DNA from: Saccharothrix sp. S26
Lineage (GTDB): Bacteria; Actinomycetota; Actinomycetes; Mycobacteriales; Pseudonocardiaceae
Direction: 5' to 3'
DNA length: 64,000 bases
Assembly: GCF_021390395.1 (NCBI RefSeq)
Contig: NZ_JAJUWT010000031.1
Coordinates: forward strand, 31,712 to 95,711
Position 1 is the first letter of the stretch. Every line of letters starts with the position of its first letter. The notes below the pieces were generated by a model. The model saw only the letters and a list, made by a program, of their open reading frames with translations, had not been told where the DNA came from and did not search any database. Position numbers and translations under genes: made by a program. Positions 24,987-31,444 of the stretch are shown here, piece after piece.

Positions 24987-26036
24987 CTAAGCACGTCCGT
25001 CGTTCCATAGATGGACGGAACTTGCGTCGTAGAACTGCACCTCAAGGGCCGTTCCGCCTGGATGTTCCTCCCTGCGGTGTTCGCACAACCCCTCGCCTTT
25101 GCGGATGATTGCGCTGTTGGTAGCGGAGTCCTCATCTCCGTAGATCGAGATCGCGAGCTTGCTGAGCTTCGACTTTGTGATCGCGCGGAGTATGTGGTCG
25201 TCGTTGTCGTCAAGCGAGTGACCGTAGATTGCCATTGTTCCGCCGCAGCTGCTCAGTGACCTCAGCGCTTTGGATAGGTAGGCACTGCGGTTAATCTTAT
25301 CGACCTTCTGCGGCGATGTTCCTTCGGCCACGTACAAGGGGAATCGATTCTGAGTCAACTGCCGCCGCGCTTGGTCAATCAACGCGTCGGCGGTGCGTAT
25401 CCACGTAACCTTGCGAAGGCCATCAGTGCCTACGTACAGATGTAGTGCCCCATGCAAGTAGTGAACAGTCTGGGTGTGTGGGTTATACATATTCCACAGG
25501 ACCGTGTCATCCCCGTCGATTCCGCTATCACGGAATCCGTCGTCTCTGCCCTTGCTGGGGAAGTCTGGTGGAAGATCTTGCATCAAGCTCCAATAGAGAA
25601 GCAAGTCGTAGCTCACTGTGTAGATCGCTTGGAAGCGATCAAGGAATCGCCTTGTAGATCGGTACTGAGTTTCGGAGATGTCGTATGGGCGATCTGGGTG
25701 CAGCCCGGCAATGGACTTGGCAAGTACCTCGCGAAGTTCTACCGACGCTCTATCGAGGCGTGCAAGCAGCGCCGGATCGACGTTATCGTCAAGCGCGCGT
25801 AGGACTCTGGCACTCGCTAGGAACGACCGCATAAGCGCCTCGAAGTCCGTCAGTCCGGTAGTGTTCATTACCTTGGCAACGTCGTCGGAGAGCAGCGAAT
25901 CCGTCTTAGCTTTTTCGGCGAGCGCTCCATAGCTGAATCTGTGCGGGTCGAATGCCATGCTGAACCCGTTGCCGAGAAGTAGTCTCGGTTGCCTCGCGCC
26001 ATCAAGCCAGGCCATGGCTTCATCAAAGGTCTGCAC
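24987..26036 (-). CDS. DUF4917 / SIR2-like protein, probable defence cargo
   Basis: A 349-residue protein. LLLGNGFSMAF near residue 20 is the nucleotide-binding start of SIR2-like/DUF4917 proteins; YTVSYDLLLYW, YLHGALHLY (His in the usual catalytic neighbourhood) and MAIYGHSLDDNDDHIL complete the set. Related SIR2-like proteins in anti-phage systems cleave NAD+ to cause abortive infection; that role here is inference. GTG 26036 follows GAGGAGGA by 4-5 nt. Its stop lies 5 bp from the attP arm, so it is the outermost left gene of the element. Codon use is less GC-rich than the flanking chromosome, pointing to transfer. Confidence 0.7.
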   Translation of the reverse strand: MQTFDEAMAWLDGARQPRLLLGNGFSMAFDPHRFSYGALAEKAKTDSLLSDDVAKVMNTTGLTDFEALMRSFLASARVLRALDDNVDPALLARLDRASVELREVLAKSIAGLHPDRPYDISETQYRSTRRFLDRFQAIYTVSYDLLLYWSLMQDLPPDFPSKGRDDGFRDSGIDGDDTVLWNMYNPHTQTVHYLHGALHLYVGTDGLRKVTWIRTADALIDQARRQLTQNRFPLYVAEGTSPQKVDKINRSAYLSKALRSLSSCGGTMAIYGHSLDDNDDHILRAITKSKLSKLAISIYGDEDSATNSAIIRKGEGLCEHRREEHPGGTALEVQFYDASSVHLWNDGRA

Positions 26037-26152
26037 GGCGTCCTCCTCGTTGAGTCGCTGCCTGTGTCAAGGCATCGGCGAGGGCGCTCTGGCGTTACGC
26101 CGCACTAGCTAGCCCGTACGGACGTCACCCGTATGGAGTATCGAAGGGTCGC

Positions 26153-26749
26153 TTATAGATCTTTGCTGGCTTTGACTGCGGCCTTCGCCGACTTCTTGAA
26201 ATCGCGCACCTCGCTCAACGACGCCCTGTCCCGGACATCCGCGACACTGCGCCGAGAGTCGACCTCACCGTAGGTCCCGGCTGCTTCACGCCATCCTTCG
26301 GGCTGAATGTCGAGCTGCTTGCCGAGCAGGGCGAGAAAGATCCGCGCCTTCTGGTCGCCGTACCCAGGCAACTCTTTGAGGCGCTTCAATACCGTCTTAC
26401 CGTCAGGCTCATCCCGCGTCCAGATTCCAGCAGGATCGCCGTCGTAGTGCTCGATGAGGTACTGAGCGAGCGTCTGGAGCCGCTTGCCCATTGAGCCGGG
26501 GAACCTATGGACGGCTGGAACCTCAGACATGACGGTGGCGAACTCCTCTTCACCTGCCTCTGCAATCCTGTGGACGCTCAGTTCACCCATGCGGTCTGCG
26601 ATGACCTTCGGTCCCTTGAACGCCTTTTCCATTGGAATTTGCTGATCTAGTAGCATTCCAAATAGCAAGGCGAGCGGGCTGGTGGAGAGCAGTTCGTCCG
26701 CTTCCGGGTCCTGGGCGAGGCACAGCTTCGGGGTCATGCCGGGAATCAT
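26153..26749 (-). CDS. HhH-GPD DNA-glycosylase-like protein, intact element-borne copy
   Basis: A complete 198-residue homologue of the gene broken by the element. It begins with the family N-terminus (CLAQDPEADELLSTSPLALL, then MLLDQQIPMEKAF) that the chromosomal 3' fragment lacks, and continues through LKELPGYGDQKARIFLALLG to a Lys-rich tail. The two proteins are clearly homologous but diverged at many positions, so it is not a recent duplicate of the host gene. ATG 26749 lies one base after the stop of a 51-codon frame (TGA-G-ATG); ATG 26737 is an alternative. It probably shares a transcript with the DUF4917 gene 116 bp downstream. Confidence 0.85.
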   Translation of the reverse strand: MIPGMTPKLCLAQDPEADELLSTSPLALLFGMLLDQQIPMEKAFKGPKVIADRMGELSVHRIAEAGEEEFATVMSEVPAVHRFPGSMGKRLQTLAQYLIEHYDGDPAGIWTRDEPDGKTVLKRLKELPGYGDQKARIFLALLGKQLDIQPEGWREAAGTYGEVDSRRSVADVRDRASLSEVRDFKKSAKAAVKASKDL

Positions 26750-26750
26750 C

Positions 26751-26906
26751 TCATGACGGCTCTCGTGGTGCTGTATTCGTTGGCACGACAGCGCGGAGCG
26801 ATGGCGTGGCGTCGATCGCCGTGCCCAGCTTGATCAAGCCGAGTGACCATGCGATCGTCACGGCCTTGACCTTCTGTTCGGCCATGCACTTCCTCTTGGT
26901 GCTCAT
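26751..26906 (-). CDS. small hypothetical protein
   Basis: A 51-codon frame starting at ATG 26906 and ending one base before the HhH-GPD start. The product begins MSTKRKCMAEQKVKAVTIAW and is basic with a short hydrophobic helix; I recognise no family. The tight junction suggests a leader or small first cistron, but no ribosome site is evident, so it may be chance. Confidence 0.3.
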   Translation of the reverse strand: MSTKRKCMAEQKVKAVTIAWSLGLIKLGTAIDATPSLRAVVPTNTAPREPS

Positions 26907-26973
26907 GCGGGTGCCCGCGCTGGCGCAGCCAGCGCCTTGACTGAGGAGAAGGAAGTTTGAACCACGCCCCTAG

Positions 26974-28353
26974 TCAGGCTGCCGGGTCGTTGTTGGTCGG
27001 GCGGGGGATCGGCTTGAATCTGTGCTGCTCGCGGATCACCTCAGCCCACGCCTCTTCACCGGCGTTGATGTAGCCGGTGCCTGAGACTGCCCAGTCACCG
27101 ATGCGCACGGTTGAGTGGTTGGGTGGAAGTGGGTCCAGTCCGGCAAGCTCTCGGGCTTGATCGGCTCGGAAGCGGGCTCGGTCGGTGCGCATCGTGCCCA
27201 GGGTGGTCGAGTAGCGGCGGCTCTTGGTCGAGAAGTGACCGCCGTAGCCGAGCATGTGAGCCCACTCGCGGAGCTTCAGGTGCGGGTGGGTCTCGTGGAG
27301 GTCCCAGCATGTTCTGATCATGTGGCGGGCGTGGTCGGTCAGACTTCGGATGCGGTCCAGGTGGGAGATGGTGCGGAACGGTCGATCCACCGTTCCGGCT
27401 GTCTCGGCTCCCTTCGTGGCGTACTTCGCGATGTAGCGAGCGACCTTGGCATCGGTCCAGCCGTCGTCACCCTCGTAGTTGATTGGGCGCAGGTCTAGCT
27501 GGGTTCCCCAACGGATGGCGTGGGAGTGGACGCGCGCAGTCCGGGCCGCGCTGGTGATTGCTTCGCAAAGCATGTCCATGTCGGTGCTGGCCGGGGGTGG
27601 CTCGGCTGGTCCGCTCGGGCCGTCGAGGCGGATCACGGCGTGGAAGTGGACCAGTCCGCGCGACTGGTATTCGGCGACCTTGGCGTACTCCACGCGCAGC
27701 ACTTTGGACAGGCGTGCGCGGGAGACGCCGAGTGCTTCGGCCAGGTGGCGGCGCAGGTAGACGGCGAACGTGTGCCACAGCTCTCCGGCCCGGTTGTTCC
27801 ACAGCACCGCTCCGGCGTAGTCGTACGTGTCCGGGTCGATGGCCTGACCCAGTAGTGGATCATCCTCGTGGTGCCTGGCTCGACAGGACGGGTCTTCGCG
27901 GCGAGGGTGGCAGGGACGTGCCTGACCAGTGGCGTCCACGGTGCGGTTGTGGACCGGGCCGAACGACGGCGCGGTGAATGTCGCGAATACGCGTGGGTGG
28001 GTGGCCACTGAACCCAGCACGTCTCGGCCACCGGCAAGGCCCGACTTGATCAGGTGGAACGTGTCATCGGCGTATACCCGCGCGCACGCCTCGCACCTGC
28101 TTGCCCGGCGGTTGCCGCACGCGGTCAGCAGGTACTCGTTGGGCTCGTCCCACGTCGAGTAGGTCGAGAGGACCTCGCCGGTTGTCGCGTCCACTGTGGA
28201 CGAAGTGCCGACCAGGCGGATCGGGGACGTGCAGCCGCGCGTGCTCGCGACCATGTCCTTCCAGCGGTGGAAGTCGTTCTTGTTCGCGGCACCCTGCGCC
28301 AAGAGGCGGAGGTAGGCAGGGATGTCGTCGGTGTCGAACTCCTGGCCGGTCAT
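26974..28353 (-). CDS. RepSA-like rolling-circle replication initiator
   Basis: A 459-residue HUH-type initiator of the pSAM2 RepSA family found on actinomycete integrative elements. The metal-binding His pair is GLVHFHAVIRLDG (about residue 245). The nicking Tyr is expected in VARYIAKYATKGAE (about 320). The N-terminal Cys-rich part has CGNRRASRCEACARVYADD. It should nick a double-strand origin and start rolling-circle replication of the excised circle. ATG 28353 overlaps the stop of the preceding small gene as TGATG, which decides the start over GTG 28356 and makes Rep translation depend on that small gene. Confidence 0.85.
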   Translation of the reverse strand: MTGQEFDTDDIPAYLRLLAQGAANKNDFHRWKDMVASTRGCTSPIRLVGTSSTVDATTGEVLSTYSTWDEPNEYLLTACGNRRASRCEACARVYADDTFHLIKSGLAGGRDVLGSVATHPRVFATFTAPSFGPVHNRTVDATGQARPCHPRREDPSCRARHHEDDPLLGQAIDPDTYDYAGAVLWNNRAGELWHTFAVYLRRHLAEALGVSRARLSKVLRVEYAKVAEYQSRGLVHFHAVIRLDGPSGPAEPPPASTDMDMLCEAITSAARTARVHSHAIRWGTQLDLRPINYEGDDGWTDAKVARYIAKYATKGAETAGTVDRPFRTISHLDRIRSLTDHARHMIRTCWDLHETHPHLKLREWAHMLGYGGHFSTKSRRYSTTLGTMRTDRARFRADQARELAGLDPLPPNHSTVRIGDWAVSGTGYINAGEEAWAEVIREQHRFKPIPRPTNNDPAA

Positions 28354-28508
28354 CACGCGGCCTCTTGGTGGCGCTGAGGCCGTGGTTCGTCGGCCAGTCG
28401 GACGCCGAAGATGGCGTTGACGCGCTGCCAGCGTTCGTCGGTCCAGGCGGGGGTGGAGGCGGCTTGCTGCTCTGCCCACTCCCACATCTCGTCGGACGTT
28501 GACCCCAC
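28353..28508 (-). CDS. small protein translationally coupled to rep
   Basis: A 51-residue protein (VGSTSDEMWEWAEQQAASTP then PAWTDERWQRVNAIFGVRLA). The acidic, Trp-rich content and the aligned W residues suggest a real small helical protein of the kind that often precedes RepSA genes. It starts at GTG 28508 with AAGGGAAG just upstream and ends in a TGATG junction with rep. The ribosome site lies within one arm of a 16-bp inverted repeat, so the small gene and rep can be controlled together. Confidence 0.65.
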   Translation of the reverse strand: MGSTSDEMWEWAEQQAASTPAWTDERWQRVNAIFGVRLADEPRPQRHQEAA

Positions 28509-28510
28509 GG

Positions 28511-28596
28511 GAACACTTCCCTTCACGGTGGGGAGCCGTGACAGGGCGGCACGAGGTGTGGGGATCTACCCCTGATGTGTGTGAAAGGAAGTGTTC
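28511..28596 (-). promoter_or_regulatory. inverted repeat enclosing the rep-operon ribosome site
   Basis: GAACACTTCCCTTCAC (28511-28526) and GTGAAAGGAAGTGTTC (28581-28596) are complementary at 15 of 16 positions across a 54-nt spacer. On the minus-strand transcript the 3' arm contains the AAGGGAAG of the small rep-coupled gene, so a hairpin would hide the ribosome site. It could instead, or also, be a protein-binding or replication-origin site. Confidence 0.6.
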
Positions 28597-28689
28597 AAGC
28601 GGGTTCTCTGCGGCACCCCGTGAGGGCAGGCCCTCGTGCTGGTTTCAGGGATCATGTGCCGCATCGCTGGCCGTGGCCTGGTGTTGTGT

Positions 28690-28950
28690 TCAGCGCTGGT
28701 GAGTGCTCGTGCTGCGGTCGTCTGTCGAGGCTCCGGGTTGCGGATGCTGCTCGTGGTGGCGGGCCTGGATGGCGGCCACCGTGTCGGCGATCTCTGCGGC
28801 TATCCGGCGGGCCTGTGCTCGGGCTCGGTGCCGTCGCCACAGGGCGTGGATGCCGCAGGTGAGGGCGTAAAGGGCCACGCATGACCAGACGGCGCACGCG
28901 GCTACGTACATGCCGTAGGTGAGCAGGCCCTTCACGTCCTCCGGGGTCAT
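28690..28950 (-). CDS. small membrane protein of the element backbone
   Basis: An 86-residue protein with one or two adjoining hydrophobic stretches (YGMYVAACAVWSCVALYALT) followed by a basic helix RRHRARAQARRIAAEIADTV. This resembles small Spd-like spread proteins of actinomycete plasmids in layout only. It starts 4 nt after the preceding cistron's stop. The 181 bp between it and the rep-coupled gene hold the inverted repeat. Confidence 0.6.
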   Translation of the reverse strand: MTPEDVKGLLTYGMYVAACAVWSCVALYALTCGIHALWRRHRARAQARRIAAEIADTVAAIQARHHEQHPQPGASTDDRSTSTHQR

Positions 28951-28954
28951 AGCG

Positions 28955-29221
28955 TCAGCCGGTGAACTCGGCGTGCTTGCCGTAGGCGTCGGTGCCCTGG
29001 CTCATCGCCAGCTCTTGGCACCGGGTGGCGAACTCGGTGGCGGCCTTGGCTAGGTTCCAGGCGAACGCGGCGGCCATCTTCAAGCCGTCCGGGTGGTTCG
29101 CCACCTGCACGGCGATCTGCGAATCACCCACTTCCGCGATCAGGTTCGGCTGTCCCGACGTCTGCTCGACCAGTGGGGCCGACGCGTGCTGTTCCGGGTG
29201 CGCCAGTACGTAGAAGGCCAT
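28955..29221 (-). CDS. small conserved hypothetical protein, first gene of rep operon
   Basis: An 88-residue protein starting MAFYVLAHPEQH, with a beta-like first half and a helical second half (KMAAAFAWNLAKAATEFATR). Family not recognised. GGAGGGAG lies 7 nt before ATG 29221. It is divergent from the HTH regulator across an operator, so it leads the operon that runs through the membrane protein and the small coupled gene to rep. Confidence 0.6.
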   Translation of the reverse strand: MAFYVLAHPEQHASAPLVEQTSGQPNLIAEVGDSQIAVQVANHPDGLKMAAAFAWNLAKAATEFATRCQELAMSQGTDAYGKHAEFTG

Positions 29222-29298
29222 TCCCAGACTCCCTCCGTCGTTGTCCTGATCACGACGATGCGGGACTTCTCGTGCTCGGTGCACCACGTTCGTGGATG

Positions 29299-29321
29299 GG
29301 ATATCGGCATCACCGATATCC
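29299..29321. promoter_or_regulatory. 23-bp palindromic operator of the element
   Basis: GGATATCGG-catca-CCGATATCC is a perfect inverted repeat of 9-bp arms. It lies between the divergent starts of the rep operon (29221) and the HTH regulator (29381), where a repressor would control replication and itself. A TACACT -10-like sequence for the regulator follows at about 29347. Confidence 0.7.
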
Positions 29322-29380
29322 GCAGGTCGGTGCGTGTCGGCGTGGCTACACTCGGGTTGAGGAGCAGGTCAGGGGTGGTG

Positions 29381-30778
29381 ATGGGCGCAAGGCAGAACCG
29401 CCGGGACTGCCGGGGGTGCGGGGCTCGGCTGGCGGCTGACAACAGCACGTCGCACTGCTCGGCCTGCGCGCGGCGAGAGGCGCAGGTCGTTCACGCGCCA
29501 GAGAAACCGGTCGAGTTCTGGGCGACGCCGCAGTTCCGGGCGGCGTTCGCTTCTCGCCATTTCGGACGGGTTCTGAAGGCTTACCGGTACGCCCACAACC
29601 CGCCGCTGACTCAGGCTCGGCTCGCGCGCTGGCTCTACATGTCGCAGCCGCAGGTGTCGCATCTGGAAGGCGAACGCACGCCCGCACCGAGCGACCTGGT
29701 GCGGCTCGAACGGTGGGCACGGGCGCTGAGGGTGCCTGAGGCACTGTTGTGGTTCCGGTTCACCTCGTCGCCGATCGTGGCGTCGGGCGAGCGGCGGGGC
29801 CGGTCGTTCGGATGGTTCACGGTGGGTGCGTCCGAGCCTGCTACGGATCGGGTCGTGGGGCCGCCGGACGTGGAGACGTTGCGGGCGATGACGCGGACGT
29901 TCCGACTGCTCGACAACCGGTTCGGTGGTGGGCACGCGCGGTCTACGGTGAGTCAGTACCTGGTGGCTGAGGGCGTGCCGCTGCTGCGGGCCGGGCGGTT
30001 TCGGGATGGCGTGCGGCGGGAGCTGTCCGGGGCTGTTGCGGAGATGAACCAGCTCGCCGGGTGGATGGCGTACGACATGGGGGACGTCGAGGCCGGGCGC
30101 AAGCACCTGCGATTGGCGTTGCAGTTGTGCAAGGACGTGGGTGACGACGCTCTAGCTGCGGAGATGCTGGCCGGGATGAGTCATCACGCGGCGTTCTTCC
30201 GGTCGCCGTTGGTGGCGGTCGACCTGGCGCGTGGGGCTCGGGACAACGCTTCGCGGACCGGGCTCGGGGTGCTCCAGGCGGAAGCCGCGGTGATGGAGGC
30301 GCATGGGCTCGCGTTGCAGCACGACTCCAAGGGAGCGGTGGCGGCGCTGCGCGACGCTGAGGCGTTGTTCTCCGGAGCTGAGGGCTCGGTGGTGCCGGAG
30401 TGGCTGAGCTACTTCGACGCGGCGTACTTGGCGGCGAAGTTCGCGCACACCTTCCGGGATCTCGGGCGGCCGGATGAGGCCGAGGGGTTCGCTCGTCGGT
30501 CGTTGGAGATGACCGAGGGGTACGAGCGGGGGCGGCTGTTCAACACGGCGCTGCTCGCCTCGATCCTGGTCGATCAGCGGCGGGTCGAGGAAGCGGTTGA
30601 GGTCGGGTTCTCGGCGCTGAGGATGGCGGGCAACCTGAACTCGGTGCGGACGGTGAGATACCTCGCGGACGTGGCTGCTCGGCTGGCGCCCTTTAGACGG
30701 GAGCCGGCGGTTGAGGAGTTGCTGGTGGAGATGCGGGCTATGGGGATCGTCGGGTCAGCGGAAGGCCAGAACGTGTAG
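29381..30778 (+). CDS. HTH regulator with TPR-like C-terminus
   Basis: A 465-residue regulator. An N-terminal zinc-ribbon-like CRGCGARL...CSACARRE is followed by an XRE-type HTH (LTQARLARWLYMSQPQVSHL) and about 300 residues of helical TPR-like repeats (EMLAGMSHHAAFFRSPLVAV, GRPDEAEGFARRSLEMTEGY). Similar HTH-TPR proteins occur on actinomycete plasmids and integrative elements; the TPR part may bind a peptide or partner signal. ATG 29381 lies 5 nt after AGGGG; two GTG codons just upstream are possible. It probably binds the adjacent 23-bp palindrome. The 3' end overlaps the convergent NUDIX gene by 24 bp. Confidence 0.75.
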   Translation: MGARQNRRDCRGCGARLAADNSTSHCSACARREAQVVHAPEKPVEFWATPQFRAAFASRHFGRVLKAYRYAHNPPLTQARLARWLYMSQPQVSHLEGERTPAPSDLVRLERWARALRVPEALLWFRFTSSPIVASGERRGRSFGWFTVGASEPATDRVVGPPDVETLRAMTRTFRLLDNRFGGGHARSTVSQYLVAEGVPLLRAGRFRDGVRRELSGAVAEMNQLAGWMAYDMGDVEAGRKHLRLALQLCKDVGDDALAAEMLAGMSHHAAFFRSPLVAVDLARGARDNASRTGLGVLQAEAAVMEAHGLALQHDSKGAVAALRDAEALFSGAEGSVVPEWLSYFDAAYLAAKFAHTFRDLGRPDEAEGFARRSLEMTEGYERGRLFNTALLASILVDQRRVEEAVEVGFSALRMAGNLNSVRTVRYLADVAARLAPFRREPAVEELLVEMRAMGIVGSAEGQNV

Positions 30779-31312
30779 CAGGCCGATCTGCGCGGCGGCT
30801 CCGATGATCTCGCCGTTGGCGAGCATGTCCTTGATGTCGGCGAGGGGAATCCAGGCGACGCGCTCGGCCTCGTTGATGTCGGCCTGTTGGCCGGTGTCCT
30901 CGGCTCCGTGGCCCACGTAGATCAGGTTCTCGAAGTCGGCGGTGCCGGTGAGCGGCTGGAAGGTGGTCAGCAGCTCGACGCTGCGGGGCTTCCAACCGGT
31001 TTCCTCGATGGCCTCGCGCATGGCGCAGTCGGCGGGGTCTTCGTCCGGGTCGAGGTAGCCGCCGGGTAGTTCCCAGGTCCAGCGGTCCATGATCCAGCGG
31101 TGGCGGTAGATCATGAGGACGTGTTCGCGGGCGTCGTCCAGGACAAGCGTCATCACGGCCTTGGGCATCCGCAGGACCCACTGCTCGAAGTGCACGCCGT
31201 CGGGTAGCTCTACGTGGGCGATGCTGACGTTGAGCTTGCGGGTGTCATCTACTAGGCGTTCGCCGTGGATAGTCCAGCGCGTCTGCTCGGACAACGGCCT
31301 TCCGGAGGTCAC
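30755..31312 (-). CDS. NUDIX hydrolase
   Basis: A 185-residue protein with a complete NUDIX box, GGYLDPDEDPADCAMREAIE then ETGW, which matches G-x5-E-x7-R-E-U-x-E-E-x-G-U. It hydrolyses a nucleoside diphosphate linked to another group; the substrate is unknown. NUDIX genes beside regulators are a known feature of Amycolatopsis/pSAM2-type integrative elements. GTG 31312 has no ribosome site, but TACTGT (a -10-like hexamer) lies 8 nt upstream, so a leaderless transcript is likely. Confidence 0.82.
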   Translation of the reverse strand: MTSGRPLSEQTRWTIHGERLVDDTRKLNVSIAHVELPDGVHFEQWVLRMPKAVMTLVLDDAREHVLMIYRHRWIMDRWTWELPGGYLDPDEDPADCAMREAIEETGWKPRSVELLTTFQPLTGTADFENLIYVGHGAEDTGQQADINEAERVAWIPLADIKDMLANGEIIGAAAQIGLLHVLAFR

Positions 31313-31444
31313 ACAGTTGGACAGTACCTGACAGTACTTCGAATTGGACACTGAAGTGGTCGGTCCACTCTGCATGTTGCGCATGCATGACGGTACTATG
31401 CAAGCATAGATAGCACGAAACAGGTCAAGCGGAGGTGGGAGTCG
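31313..31444. promoter_or_regulatory. divergent control region between NUDIX and ATPase genes
   Basis: Holds two ACAGTAC direct repeats exactly 10 bp apart (31321-31327, 31331-31337) over the NUDIX -10-like site; the repeats also give AGTAC-ctgaca-GTACT. Two inverted repeats follow nearer the ATPase: AGTGG-tcggt-CCACT (31355-31369) and TGCATG-ttgcg-CATGCA (31371-31387). GGAGGTGGGAG precedes the ATPase ATG. Several regulators could bind here. Confidence 0.55.

Noticed and set aside
24968..25213. An N-terminal extension of the split glycosylase frame into the element (Thr/Ser-rich).
   Set aside because: It is antisense-free but lies entirely within the DUF4917 coding sequence in another frame and has no similarity to the glycosylase N-terminus, which is found at 34.6 kb.
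26632..26940. A 102-codon plus-strand frame between the HhH-GPD and rep genes.
   Set aside because: It overlaps the start of the HhH-GPD gene on the opposite strand, has no ribosome site and its product has no recognisable features.
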